This document shows, piece by piece, positions 1 to 7,955 of a stretch of DNA of 64,000 nucleotides (positions within the stretch are counted from its first letter, which is position 1; every line of letters starts with the position of its first letter). The notes below the pieces were generated by a model, which ran no database searches, was not told where the DNA came from, and was given only the letters and a program-made list of their open reading frames with translations. The DNA lies in assembly GCF_044326205.1 (NCBI RefSeq), contig NZ_JBIRCY010000004.1, positions 124,001 to 188,000 of the forward strand. Direction: 5' to 3'. This DNA is from Kumtagia sp044326205. Lineage in GTDB: Bacteria; Pseudomonadota; Alphaproteobacteria; Rhizobiales; Rhizobiaceae. The position numbers and the translations under genes are program-made.

Positions 1-591
1 AGGGACGACGACACCATCGCCTTCTATGCGCGGGAGGCAGAAGCCTACACGACGCGCGGCACGGGGGCTGAGCATCGACACCTACAGAGATTCATGGCGA
101 CGCTGCCGGCGCGTGGCTCGGTGCTCGAACTCGGCTGCGGTGCAGGACAAGACAGCGAGGCGATGCTTGCAGCCGGCTTTGACGTCACGCCCACCGACGG
201 CACGCCCGAGATTGCGCAGGCAGCGGAGAGACGGCTGGGCCGGCCGGTCAAGGTGCTGCTCTTCGACGAGACCGTCGAAGTGGAAGCGTTCGACGGCATC
301 TGGGCCAATGCCTGTCTGCTGCATGTCCCGCGGGCCGAGCTTGCCGCCATAATCGGCCGCATCCATGCGGCACTGAAGCCCGGTGGGACCTTCTATGCAA
401 GCTTCAAGACCGGCGCCGCCGAGGGCCGCGACAGGTTCGGGCGCTACTACAACTATCCGGATGCCGATTTTCTGCGCGCGGCGCTTCGGCCCGAGGGCTG
501 GGCATCCATCGACATGGCAGTGGAAGCCGGCAGCGGCTACTACAATCTTCCGGCCGACTGGCTGCACCTGCTGGCGATCAAACGAGCCTAG
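1..591 (+). CDS. Class I SAM-dependent methyltransferase (5' truncated by window edge)
   Basis: The reading frame is already open at base 1 and runs to a TAG, so 196 residues are visible and the N terminus lies outside the window. The visible part has the Rossmann methyltransferase motif I, VLELGCGAGQ, at about residues 41-50. An acidic residue (D) follows at the end of the second strand, and there is a motif IV-like stretch FDGIWANACLLHV. LKPGGTFYASF is the usual post-strand-5 motif. This is the UbiE/Methyltransf_11-25 fold, and the substrate cannot be read from the sequence. An internal ATG at 94 is not the start, because the upstream residues (DDTIAFYAREAEAY) match the usual N-terminal segment of this family. 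It converges on the cupin gene. Confidence 0.85.
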   Translation, partial: RDDDTIAFYAREAEAYTTRGTGAEHRHLQRFMATLPARGSVLELGCGAGQDSEAMLAAGFDVTPTDGTPEIAQAAERRLGRPVKVLLFDETVEVEAFDGIWANACLLHVPRAELAAIIGRIHAALKPGGTFYASFKTGAAEGRDRFGRYYNYPDADFLRAALRPEGWASIDMAVEAGSGYYNLPADWLHLLAIKRA

Positions 592-636
592 GCGCGGGGA
601 CCGATCGTCGCCAGCCGGACAGTGGCCAGGAGGCGG

Positions 637-984
637 TCAGAGCCGGATCACATATTCCTTTCGCGTGGTCTCGACCACCTCCCACGTGCCCTTGAAGCCC
701 GGCTGCAGGACAAAACTGTCGCCGGCTGTCACGGTACGGGCCGCGCCACCCTCCTCGGCGATGATCGAGACGCCGGACAGGATGTGGCAGAACTCCCATT
801 CGTCGTAATCAATCCGCCATTTTCCCGGCGTCGCTTCCCAGATGCCAGCATAGAGCCCGTTCGGCTGCTCGTCGATATTCCACGAGCGGAACTGCGGATC
901 ACCTGAGATGACACGGTCGGGCGCTGGCCCACCGTCTTCGGGCTGCACGCTGTTTAACGAGATGGAACGAAACCTTGCTGACAT
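637..984 (-). CDS. Small cupin-domain protein (Cupin_3/EutQ-like)
   Basis: This 115-residue single-domain protein has the conserved cupin pattern: GIWEATPGKW, a central EFCHILSG turn with acidic and histidine ligand candidates, and GDSFVLQPGFKGTW in the second motif. Proteins of this type (DUF861 group) are small metal-binding beta-barrels, often of unknown substrate. The ATG at 984 is preceded by GAGG with about 7 nt spacing. The gene is convergent with the methyltransferase and lies downstream of metY on the same strand, separated by about 170 nt. Nothing near it defines a pathway, so function is left open. Confidence 0.8.
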   Translation of the reverse strand: MSARFRSISLNSVQPEDGGPAPDRVISGDPQFRSWNIDEQPNGLYAGIWEATPGKWRIDYDEWEFCHILSGVSIIAEEGGAARTVTAGDSFVLQPGFKGTWEVVETTRKEYVIRL

Positions 985-1151
985 ACGCTGACCTCGCTGG
1001 CGACCGGACGAGCACTATCGGTGCTGGCGCCCGCGACCGCAACACCGTCCCGGCGATCGCCCCGGATCGCCTGCCACGCAGGATTAGACGATGTCGGACA
1101 ACAGGCGGCATGCGTGGCCAGAGCGGAATCCCGCCCCGGCCGCCATGAATT

Positions 1152-2435
1152 TCAGGCTTTTGCCAGCGCCTGGTCGAGGTCGGCGAGGATGTCGGCTACG
1201 TCCTCGATGCCGACAGACAGCCGCACCGTGTCCGGCCCGGCGCCGGCGGCGACCTTCTGCTCGTCCGAAAGCTGGCGGTGCGTGGTCGAGGCCGGGTGGA
1301 TCACCAAAGACTTGGTGTCGCCGACATTGGCCAGATGCGAGAAAAGCTCCAGTGCCTCGACGAATTTCACGCCGGACTCGTAGCCGCCCTTCAGGCCGAA
1401 GGTGAAGACTGCGCCGGCGCCGCTCGGCGAGTATTTCGTCGCCAGCGCCGCGTTCGGGTCGTTCGGCAGGCCAGGATAGGAGACCCATGCCACCTTGGCG
1501 TGTTTCGACAGATGTTCGGCGACCTTTTGCGCGTTGTCGCAGTGGCGCTGCATGCGGAGCGGCAGCGTCTCCAGGCCGGTGAGGATCAGGAAGGCGTTGA
1601 AGGGCGAGATCGCCGGCCCCATGTCGCGCAGCCCGAGCACACGCGCCGCAATCGCGAAGGCAAAATTGCCGAAGGTTTCGTGCAGCACCATGCCGCCATA
1701 TTCGGGGCGGGGCTCGGACAGCATCGGATAGTTGCCCGACTTCGACCAGTCGAAGGTGCCGCCGTCGACCAGCACGCCGCCGATCGAATTGCCATGGCCG
1801 CCGATGAATTTGGTCAGCGAATGCACGACGATGTCGGCGCCGTGCTCGATGGGCCGAACGAGATAGGGCGTCGCCAGCGTGTTGTCGACGATCAGCGGTA
1901 TGCCGTGCTTGCGCGCGATGTTGCCGATGGCTTCCAGGTCGACGAACTCGCCATTCGGGTTGGCCAGGCTTTCGACGAAGATCGCGCGCGTCTTGCCGTC
2001 AATCTCTTTTTCAAAACTTGGCACGTCGCGCGGATCGGCCCAGCGCACCTCCCAGCCGAAATTCTTGAAGGCGTGGCCGAACTGGTTGATCGAGCCGCCA
2101 TAGAGCCGGCGCGCCGCAACGAAATTGTCGCCCGGGCGCATGATGGTGTGGAACACCAGCATCTGCGCGGCATGACCCGACGCTACCGCCAGCGCCGCGG
2201 TGCCACCCTCCAGGGCTGCGACGCGCTCCTCCAGAACCGCCTGGGTCGGGTTCATGATGCGGGTGTAGATGTTGCCGAACGCCTTCAGGCCGAACAGAGA
2301 GGCGGCGTGGTCGGCGTCGTCGAACACGAAGGAGGTGGTCTGGTAGATCGGCGTGGCGCGCGCGCCGGTCGCCGGATCGGGTTTTGCGCCGGCATGGACG
2401 GCGAGCGTGTTGAACCCGGGTGTGCGCTGGGACAT
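1152..2435 (-). CDS. metY: O-acetylhomoserine aminocarboxypropyltransferase (sulfhydrylase)
   Basis: This 427-residue PLP enzyme of the Cys/Met metabolism family combines O-acetyl-L-homoserine with sulfide or methanethiol to give homocysteine or methionine, in the cytoplasm. The start FNTLAVHAGAKPDPATGA is typical of MetY. YTRIMNPT and ASGHAAQM are the substrate- and PLP-ring-binding segments, and SLTKFIGGHG holds the Schiff-base lysine. Length fits MetY (about 425-430) better than MetB/MetC (about 380-395). The ATG follows a perfect GGAGG. The roughly 150-nt leader was searched for a SAM-II riboswitch, known upstream of met genes in this class, and none of its core motifs was found. Some relatives are named metZ or cysD; the family is certain, the preferred sulfur donor is not. 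Confidence 0.93.
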   Translation of the reverse strand: MSQRTPGFNTLAVHAGAKPDPATGARATPIYQTTSFVFDDADHAASLFGLKAFGNIYTRIMNPTQAVLEERVAALEGGTAALAVASGHAAQMLVFHTIMRPGDNFVAARRLYGGSINQFGHAFKNFGWEVRWADPRDVPSFEKEIDGKTRAIFVESLANPNGEFVDLEAIGNIARKHGIPLIVDNTLATPYLVRPIEHGADIVVHSLTKFIGGHGNSIGGVLVDGGTFDWSKSGNYPMLSEPRPEYGGMVLHETFGNFAFAIAARVLGLRDMGPAISPFNAFLILTGLETLPLRMQRHCDNAQKVAEHLSKHAKVAWVSYPGLPNDPNAALATKYSPSGAGAVFTFGLKGGYESGVKFVEALELFSHLANVGDTKSLVIHPASTTHRQLSDEQKVAAGAGPDTVRLSVGIEDVADILADLDQALAKA

Positions 2436-2585
2436 GTTTCCTCCAGATGATGCTTTCGTGAAAAACCGAACTATCTTGGTCGACCCGTCGGGGCGAATGC
2501 AAAGAAGAAAATTCCGCTGACGTCAATGGATAGCCGTTAAGCCAGCCAATTTCTCACGCTTCCCGGCAAATCTCTTGCGGCTTAC

Positions 2586-3107
2586 CTATTTCTGGCGCAC
2601 GCCAAAACTCTGAAAACCCTGGCGCATGATCGGCTTCTTCGATGAGAGCACGCGGCTGTTTACGCCGTTCCAGCCGATCTCGCCGGAAAGCCGGCCATAT
2701 TCGATCTTCGGGCAACGGTTCATCACGACCTTGATGCCCGCGGCTTCAGCCTTCGCCGCCGCCTCGTCGTGACGCACGGTCAATTGCATCCAGATGACTT
2801 TCGGCAGCGGGTTGAGCGCCAGCGCCTCGTCGACGATGGGCGGCACGGCGGCGGAGGCGCGAAAAATGTCGACCATGTCGATCGCTTCCGGCACATCCGT
2901 CAGCTTCGCATAGGTCATGCGGCCAAGAATTTCCTTGCCGGCTTGGCCCGGGTTGATCGGAAACACCGTAAAACCCTTGTCGATCAGGTATTTGGTGACG
3001 AAGAAACTCGGCCGCACGTCATTGGCCGAAGCGCCGACGATGGCGACGCTCTTCACCGTGTTCAGGATTTCCGCGATGTAGTCGTTGGAATAGGAATCGT
3101 GGTTCAT
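2586..3107 (-). CDS. CoA-binding domain protein (YccU-like)
   Basis: This 173-residue protein has a Rossmann CoA_binding_2 domain. SVAIVGASANDVRPSFFV is the nucleotide-binding loop, VFPINPGQAGKEILG the second strand, and VIWMQLTVRHDEAA and VVMNRCPKIEYGRL are conserved downstream blocks. The family is widespread in bacteria and is thought to bind CoA; its biochemical role is unknown. The ATG at 3107 overlaps the stop of the upstream VOC gene by four bases (ATGA), so the two are translationally coupled. A longer open frame extends upstream to 3398 in this phase but lies inside the VOC gene and is not the start. Confidence 0.9.
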   Translation of the reverse strand: MNHDSYSNDYIAEILNTVKSVAIVGASANDVRPSFFVTKYLIDKGFTVFPINPGQAGKEILGRMTYAKLTDVPEAIDMVDIFRASAAVPPIVDEALALNPLPKVIWMQLTVRHDEAAAKAEAAGIKVVMNRCPKIEYGRLSGEIGWNGVNSRVLSSKKPIMRQGFQSFGVRQK

Positions 3108-3544
3108 GCGGGCAACGAAATACGACCTTCCGCGTCGATCGGGAAGTCGGGATTGTGGGCGACTTCCCAAACATTGCCCTCCGTATCGGCGAAATAACCG
3201 TACCAGCCGCCCCAGAAGGCCTTCTGCGCCGGCTTGAGCACCGTGCCGCCGGCCGCCGCGGCAGCGTCGATCACTGCGTTCACCTCCTCGTCGGAGCGGG
3301 TGTTGTAGGCAAGCGCCGAGGCCGGGCGGGCGCTGCCGACATTCGACGGCGGCAGGCCGTCCATGCCGGCATCGACGGCAAGGTCTTTTCGCGTCCATAG
3401 TGCGAGGATCAAACCGCCCATCTGGAAGAAGGCGACGCCGTCGGTGACCCTCTCGTTCCGTTTCAGACCCATCGACTGGTAGAAACGCACGGCGCGTTCG
3501 AGATCGTCGACGCCCAGCGTGACGATCGAAATGCGTGGTTCCAT
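3104..3544 (-). CDS. VOC (glyoxalase/bleomycin resistance-like) protein
   Basis: This 146-residue protein has the paired beta-alpha-beta-beta-beta modules of the vicinal-oxygen-chelate superfamily: ISIVTLGVDDLERAVRFYQSMGL at the N terminus, and GYFADTEGNVWEVAHNPDF at the C terminus with the usual metal-ligand E. It is probably a metal-dependent cytoplasmic enzyme or ligand binder; substrate unknown. The start was placed at the ATG at 3544 because it gives the family's standard N terminus. A longer open frame reaches 3712 but would add about 56 residues without family character. Its stop overlaps the CoA-binding gene start by 4 bases. The opposing gene at 3655 is transcribed divergently. Confidence 0.88.
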   Translation of the reverse strand: MEPRISIVTLGVDDLERAVRFYQSMGLKRNERVTDGVAFFQMGGLILALWTRKDLAVDAGMDGLPPSNVGSARPASALAYNTRSDEEVNAVIDAAAAAGGTVLKPAQKAFWGGWYGYFADTEGNVWEVAHNPDFPIDAEGRISLPA

Positions 3545-3654
3545 GAGCTTGTCCTCCCGGCCGATGCCCACCGAAATGCCAATGGCGACGCCGGTTGCAA
3601 TTATCCGCCGAATGCGGTCACATCGCGCCGGCACCGCATTCCGGGAGAAACTAC

Positions 3655-4422
3655 ATGCACAGGAAACTGTTGCAATACGCGTTGCCGCTTGCGTTTTTCG
3701 TCGCCATGTCATCTCCGCCGGCCTCTGCCGGCCTTGCCCAAGGCGCGCAGGCGTCGATGACCGAGGCGCTCGGCCGATTCGAGACGCTGCTCAAGGACGA
3801 CGCTGCGAAAGCCTCGCCTCCCAGGCTCACCGACGCGCAGGCGAAGCCGGCCTTCGATGCGCTGTTCGACCGCTCGAAACTTTTGGGCGAACATCCCTAC
3901 AAGGCGGCCGACGTCGAGCCGCTGCTGTGGATGTTCAGCGGCTATTTCAACCTCTCGAAAGTCTATCTCGGCTTCACGGGCACAAGCGGAACGGCGTCCA
4001 CCGCCGACAACGAATTCACCTATCAGGACGAACTGACGCGGCTGGCCGAGGAGATGGTGGTCGGCGGCGGCGCGATTTCCGAAGCGCTCACCGACTACGT
4101 CAACACTACGCCGGCCGTGCCGGAGGACCGCAAGGCGGGGCTGGCCAAGATGCGGCTCGGGCTCAGCCAGATGTTTTCCGGCGTCATCGCGCTGCTGGAC
4201 AATCCACGCTACAGCAAGGAGAACAAGATCATCCTGGCCGGCGCGCTCGCCGAGGCCGCGCCCTATTTCGCAGCCATCCTGCCACCCGCCGACCGCAAGA
4301 ATTTTTCGCAGACCGCCATGCAGAGCATGCTCAACACGCCGCCCGAAACCGTCGAGCCGATCAACGCGTTCATGAACGCCATGAGCGGCGAGGATTGCGC
4401 CGCGCTGTGTGCATTGAAGTAG
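3655..4422 (+). CDS. Secreted alpha-helical protein of unknown function
   Basis: This 255-residue protein begins with a clear Sec signal peptide: MHRK, a hydrophobic core LLQYALPLAFFVAMSS, and a PASA-G cleavage context near residue 25. The mature part is predicted mostly helical and has no cysteines until the C-terminal EDCAALCALK, where two closely spaced cysteines could form a disulfide. I recognise no catalytic motif. An in-frame upstream ATG at 3595 would hide the signal peptide behind a 20-residue extension, so 3655 is preferred. It is divergent from the VOC/CoA-binding pair and convergent with the enoyl-CoA hydratase-like gene. It is probably periplasmic. Confidence 0.75.
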   Translation: MHRKLLQYALPLAFFVAMSSPPASAGLAQGAQASMTEALGRFETLLKDDAAKASPPRLTDAQAKPAFDALFDRSKLLGEHPYKAADVEPLLWMFSGYFNLSKVYLGFTGTSGTASTADNEFTYQDELTRLAEEMVVGGGAISEALTDYVNTTPAVPEDRKAGLAKMRLGLSQMFSGVIALLDNPRYSKENKIILAGALAEAAPYFAAILPPADRKNFSQTAMQSMLNTPPETVEPINAFMNAMSGEDCAALCALK

Positions 4423-4463
4423 CGGCGGCAATCAGGCTGGTACGCCGGGACGTGCCGGAAAGT

Positions 4464-5285
4464 TCACTCCCCCGTCCATTTCGGGTCGCGCTTGCCGATG
4501 AAGGCGCTAATGCCTTCCTCGGCGTCGCGGGCCAGCATGTTCTCCACCATCACACGCGTCGTGTGGTCATAGGCTTCCGCCAGTCCCATCTCGGCCTGCG
4601 CGTAGAATGCTTCCTTGCCGATCTTCAACGTCAGGGGTGATTTGGAAACAATGGTTTGCGCGTATTTGCTCACGACCTGAGTCAGGTATTCGCGCGGCAC
4701 GACGCGGTTCACCAGCCCGAACTCGCGCGCCGTCGCCGCATCGATGGTCTCGCCGGTCAACAGCATCTCCATCGCATGTTTTCGCGATACGTTGCGCGAC
4801 AGCGCCACCATCGGCGTCGAGCAGAACAGGCCAATGTTCACGCCCGGCGTGGCGAATTTCGCCTGGTCGCTGACAATCGCCAGGTCGCAGGAGGCGACCA
4901 ACTGGCAGCCCGCCGCCGTTGCGATGCCGTCCACTTCGGCGATCACCGGCTTGGGGCAGCGCACGATCGACTGCATCAGCGTGGCGCAAGCGGTCATCGT
5001 CTGCTCGAAGAACGCCCTGCCCCGGTCGGCATCGGCCCGGTGCGCCGTCAGTTCCTTGAGGTCATGTCCGGCCGAAAACACCTTTCCGGCAGCAGCGATC
5101 ACCACGACGCGGACGAAAGCATCGTCGCGGGCGCGGTCGATCTGTGCCTGAAGTGCCGCCATGGTCGCAAGCGACAGCGGGTTGGCGGGCGGATTGGCGA
5201 GCGTGACCCGGAGCACCCCGGCGTCGAACTCCGCCGTTACCGGCCCCTCGGCGCCGGTCTGTCTGATCGCGACGATCTCGGCCAT
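4464..5285 (-). CDS. Enoyl-CoA hydratase/isomerase family protein (ECHDC3-like)
   Basis: This 273-residue crotonase-fold protein has the CoA-binding and oxyanion segment FSAGHDLKELTAHR, then VDGIATAAGCQLVASCDLA, then FATPGVNIGLFCSTP and GLVNRVVP. The last motifs resemble the ECHDC3 branch more than classical EchA. At the usual second catalytic glutamate position the segment reads FCSTPMVAL, so hydratase activity should not be assumed. The start is taken at the ATG at 5285, preceded by GGAG with 6 nt spacing; an ATG 10 codons upstream (5315) has no ribosome binding site. It is divergent from the hotdog thioesterase gene, which also concerns acyl-CoA, so a shared fatty-acid or aromatic CoA role is a reasonable guess. 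Confidence 0.87.
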   Translation of the reverse strand: MAEIVAIRQTGAEGPVTAEFDAGVLRVTLANPPANPLSLATMAALQAQIDRARDDAFVRVVVIAAAGKVFSAGHDLKELTAHRADADRGRAFFEQTMTACATLMQSIVRCPKPVIAEVDGIATAAGCQLVASCDLAIVSDQAKFATPGVNIGLFCSTPMVALSRNVSRKHAMEMLLTGETIDAATAREFGLVNRVVPREYLTQVVSKYAQTIVSKSPLTLKIGKEAFYAQAEMGLAEAYDHTTRVMVENMLARDAEEGISAFIGKRDPKWTGE

Positions 5286-5429
5286 GTCGGTCTCCGTGGC
5301 TGGCTCCTGTCCCATGCGAAAATAGCGACCCGACGCATTGATTGACAGGGCCGTCCAGTATTTTCTGGCGCCCTTCGCTGTCAGCCTTGCCTACCCGCAG
5401 CGAACCCATGGCCCACCAATGGAGGCGAC

Positions 5430-5870
5430 ATGCCGGCACAGACAGCGCTCACCCCGGTGATGACAGCCGCCGAAATCAACGATCTGCTCGTAAAAGTCTA
5501 TCCGCAGCTCAACGAAGGGCTTCGCTTCTACGAGGCGGTCGAGGTTTTCCCGGGCGGCTGCACGGTCAGGCTGAACGCCGACGCGCGGCATCTGCGCCCC
5601 GGCAATACGGTTTCCGGGCCATCTCTGTTCACGCTGGCCGACATAGGCGGTTATGTCTGCGTGCTCTCCCACGCCGGGCCGGACGCGCTGTCGGTGACCA
5701 CGAACCTGAACATAAATTTCATGCGCAAGGCGCCGGCCGGACAAATCGACGGCCATTGCCGCATCCTCAAGCTGGGCAAAAGCCTGATGGTTTTCGACAT
5801 CGACATCGTCGCCGACGGCGAGACCGTCGCCCACGCCACCGGAACCTACTCCATTCCGCCGAAGCGCTGA
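5430..5870 (+). CDS. Hotdog-fold thioesterase (PaaI/YbgC-like)
   Basis: This 146-residue single hotdog domain has the conserved segments LRPGNTVSGPSLFTLADIGGYV, where D of ADIGG sits at the usual catalytic acidic position on the long helix, and LNINFMRKAPAG on the following strand. Such proteins hydrolyse acyl-CoA thioesters in the cytoplasm, usually as tetramers. The ATG at 5430 has GGAGG four bases upstream. It is divergently arranged with the enoyl-CoA hydratase-like gene (145 nt between starts) and ends 3 bases before the stop of the convergent LysE gene. Substrate chain length cannot be predicted. Confidence 0.9.
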   Translation: MPAQTALTPVMTAAEINDLLVKVYPQLNEGLRFYEAVEVFPGGCTVRLNADARHLRPGNTVSGPSLFTLADIGGYVCVLSHAGPDALSVTTNLNINFMRKAPAGQIDGHCRILKLGKSLMVFDIDIVADGETVAHATGTYSIPPKR

Positions 5871-5873
5871 CTG

Positions 5874-6503
5874 TCAGCTCCGTTGCAAGGCCAGATGGGT
5901 GCCTAGTCCGACCAGAATCGCGCCGCCGGCCCGCTGCATCAGTTTTTGCGCGCGGCTGGATTGCCGCATCTTCGCCATCACGGCGCTGGCCAGCAGGACG
6001 CTGACGATGTCGGCGAAGGAGAACATCAGGTTGACAATGGTGCCGAGCACCACGAACTGGATCCATACCGGTGCGCCCGAAGCGTCGATGAACTGCGGCA
6101 GGAACGCCATGAAGAAGATCGCGGTCTTCGGATTGAGCACCTCGACGGTCACGCTCTGAAGGAAGGCGCGGCGGGCTGATTTCGGCGCGGCGCCCGGCAT
6201 GTCGGCCTCGCCCTGCACCTTGGCGCGGAACAGCGAGATGCCCAGCCAGATCAGATAGACCGCGCCCGCCAGCTTGACCGCCATGTAGAGCGTCGGCACG
6301 GCATGGAAGAGCACGGACAGGCCAGCCGCCGCCGCGAAGACATGCGCGTAGCCGCCGATATGGATGCCGAGTGACGCCATAAGACCCGACCAGCGCCCGC
6401 CCGCCAGCGTGCGCGCCGCCGCATAAAGCATCGCCGGGCCGGGAATAAAGGCGAAGATTGCCGTGGTCGCCAGGAAGGCGATGAGGATTTCGGTCGAAGG
6501 CAT
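5874..6503 (-). CDS. LysE/RhtB-family amino-acid exporter
   Basis: This 209-residue inner-membrane protein has about six hydrophobic helices. FIPGPAMLYAAARTLAGGR near the N terminus is the signature of the LysE/RhtB superfamily, followed by LGIHIGGYAHVFAAAAGLS. VLNPKTAIFFMAFLPQFID is the conserved middle motif. These carriers export amino acids such as lysine, threonine or homoserine lactone analogues; the cargo cannot be told. The ATG at 6503 is preceded by AGGA. It is convergent with the thioesterase and transcribed away from the 260-bp gap before the next gene. Confidence 0.92.
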   Translation of the reverse strand: MPSTEILIAFLATTAIFAFIPGPAMLYAAARTLAGGRWSGLMASLGIHIGGYAHVFAAAAGLSVLFHAVPTLYMAVKLAGAVYLIWLGISLFRAKVQGEADMPGAAPKSARRAFLQSVTVEVLNPKTAIFFMAFLPQFIDASGAPVWIQFVVLGTIVNLMFSFADIVSVLLASAVMAKMRQSSRAQKLMQRAGGAILVGLGTHLALQRS

Positions 6504-6762
6504 TTTCCTGTTCCCGTCGCGCGGCGATCCCGACGATGCGCCGGCCGCAGAGCCGCAAGCTCATAGCGCAAAATTGGATGCGCGTGTCGAATTCTTCAAG
6601 CCGTTGCCTGCGCGGGACAATTCCAGATTTCGTATTCGCGGTTCGCCACTGCATTCTTCACCGCTACGCCGAGGCAGAAACCGGGCATCTCGACGCAATC
6701 CATTGAACAGCCCCACCGGCATCCGTTAAAACCGGGCGACCGACACCGCGACCGAACATCCC

Positions 6763-7278
6763 ATGCTCACACCCCTCTTTTCCCAAAACTGCGAACTGGT
6801 CGGCTGGATGCAGCCGCAAAAATTCCTGTTCGACACCGACATGGGTTACGTCGCCTTCGTTACCAACGGCCACGCCTGGTCGGCGCGCTCCGGCCGCTGG
6901 ATCGGCCCTGTCGTCGCCTCGCATGTGTTCGACGTCGATGGCCGCCCAGTTGCATGGAACCCTTCCGCGCCGCTACGCGGCTCCGGCAGGCCGCTGAGGC
7001 CGGTCAACGTCGTGCGCGCCGTCAGCCCGGTGCGCCCCGCAAAACCAGTTGCGCCGCTGCGCCCGCTCAAAGCGCCCGACCTGCCAGGAGGGTGGTCGCA
7101 GTTCAGCTTCGCCGAATGGCTGGTCTCCAGCGATCCGAAACCCGTCGAAATCGTCGAAGAGATCGTCGCGGTGGAGACGGCCGATGAAGTGGCTCTCGTC
7201 GAGGTGGCGGAAGTCATCGACGGCGGCGAAGGAGGCGTTCAGGACGACAGCAAATCATCACCCGATACGGTAAAATAG
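6763..7278 (+). CDS. Small beta-rich protein with proline-rich linker and acidic tail
   Basis: This 171-residue protein without signal peptide or membrane segment falls into three parts. Residues 1-70 are short aromatic and glycine-rich strands (LFSQNCELVGWMQPQKFLFD, HAWSARSGRWIGPV, VFDVDGRPVAWNP), whose pattern resembles the 4-fold beta-flower type of domain; this is an impression only. Residues 70-115 are rich in Pro, Arg and Val with repeated RPVxP-like units. The tail is strongly acidic (EIVEEIVAVETADE) and ends in polar residues. The start has no good ribosome binding site. It stands alone ahead of the rplM promoter. Function unknown. Confidence 0.65.
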   Translation: MLTPLFSQNCELVGWMQPQKFLFDTDMGYVAFVTNGHAWSARSGRWIGPVVASHVFDVDGRPVAWNPSAPLRGSGRPLRPVNVVRAVSPVRPAKPVAPLRPLKAPDLPGGWSQFSFAEWLVSSDPKPVEIVEEIVAVETADEVALVEVAEVIDGGEGGVQDDSKSSPDTVK

Positions 7279-7340
7279 TACCTCATTACTATCTATTTGA
7301 TTTTCCTTTATATTTTCACATGACGACAAATCTCCGCCGC

Positions 7341-7369
7341 TTGACGCGGCAAATCTCCTCGCCTATAGA
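7341..7369 (+). promoter_or_regulatory. Sigma-70-type promoter of rplM-rpsI
   Basis: A TTGACG hexamer at 7341-7346 and a TATAGA hexamer at 7364-7369 are separated by exactly 17 bases. This is the strongest promoter match in the window. Transcription would start near 7376, leaving a leader of about 110 nt before rplM. Confidence 0.8.
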
Positions 7370-7383
7370 CCGCATCGAAAGCA

Positions 7384-7430
7384 GCGGCCCTCCGGCCGCC
7401 GTTTTATTTTTGGCGGCCGGCCCAGCCGGC
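7384..7430 (+). promoter_or_regulatory. Candidate structured leader / attenuator ahead of rplM
   Basis: Between promoter and rplM there are three GC-rich stems that compete. Stem A pairs 7384-7389 (GCGGCC) with 7394-7399 (GGCCGC) around a CTCC loop and is followed by the U-rich run GTTTTATTTTT at 7401-7411, which is terminator-like. Stem B pairs 7392-7400 perfectly with 7412-7420 (9 bp), with the U-run as its loop. Stem C pairs 7416-7420 with 7426-7430. A and B share bases and cannot form together. Ribosomal protein operons are often autoregulated through such leaders; that L13 or S9 acts here is inference. Confidence 0.5.
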
Positions 7431-7488
7431 TCACCAAATTAAGCAACAAGAAACGCCTTTTTACGAAGGTCCGAAAGAAAGAGCCTCC

Positions 7489-7953
7489 ATGAAAACCTTT
7501 TCGCAGAAGCCCGCGGAAGTGGTGAAGAAGTGGGTGCTGATCGACGCCGAAGGTCTCGTCGTCGGCCGCCTCGCCTCTATCGTCGCCAACCGCCTGCGCG
7601 GCAAGCACAAGCCCACTTTCACCCCCCATGTCGATGACGGCGACAACGTCATCATCGTCAACGCCGACAAGGTCGTCCTGACCGGCAAGAAGTTCACCGA
7701 CAAGGTCTATTACTGGCACACCGGCCACCCCGGCGGCGTCAAGGAGCGCACCGCGCGCCAGCTTCTGGAAGGCCGCTTCCCCGAGCGCGTCCTGGAAAAG
7801 GCGATCGAGCGCATGATCCCGCGCGGACCGCTCGGCCGCCAGCAGATGAAGAACCTCCGCGTCTATAGCGGCGCCGAGCATCCGCACGCAGCACAGCAGC
7901 CCGTCACCCTTGACGTCGGTGCGCTGAACAGCAAGAACAAGAAGGTTTCCTGA
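7489..7953 (+). CDS. rplM: 50S ribosomal protein L13
   Basis: This 154-residue protein matches bacterial L13 throughout. KKWVLIDAEGLVVGRLASIVA comes near the start, followed by the HKPTFTPHVDDGDNVIIVNADK block. The RNA-binding region YYWHTGHPGGVKERTARQLL and ERMIPRGPLGRQQMKNLRVY come next, and HPHAAQQP near the end. L13 is an early-assembling large-subunit protein that binds 23S rRNA. The ATG lies after GAGCCTCC in the leader. It forms an operon with rpsI (2 nt gap) under the promoter at 7341-7369 and ends at the terminator after rpsI. This pairing is conserved in bacteria. Confidence 0.98.
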   Translation: MKTFSQKPAEVVKKWVLIDAEGLVVGRLASIVANRLRGKHKPTFTPHVDDGDNVIIVNADKVVLTGKKFTDKVYYWHTGHPGGVKERTARQLLEGRFPERVLEKAIERMIPRGPLGRQQMKNLRVYSGAEHPHAAQQPVTLDVGALNSKNKKVS

Positions 7954-7955
7954 TC

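Noticed and set aside
1278..2450. A 390-codon plus-strand frame opposite metY
   Set aside because: Antisense to a clear PLP enzyme, with no motif of its own.
2436..2585. SAM-II riboswitch upstream of metY
   Set aside because: Known upstream of met genes in alphaproteobacteria, but the conserved pseudoknot core was not found in this leader.
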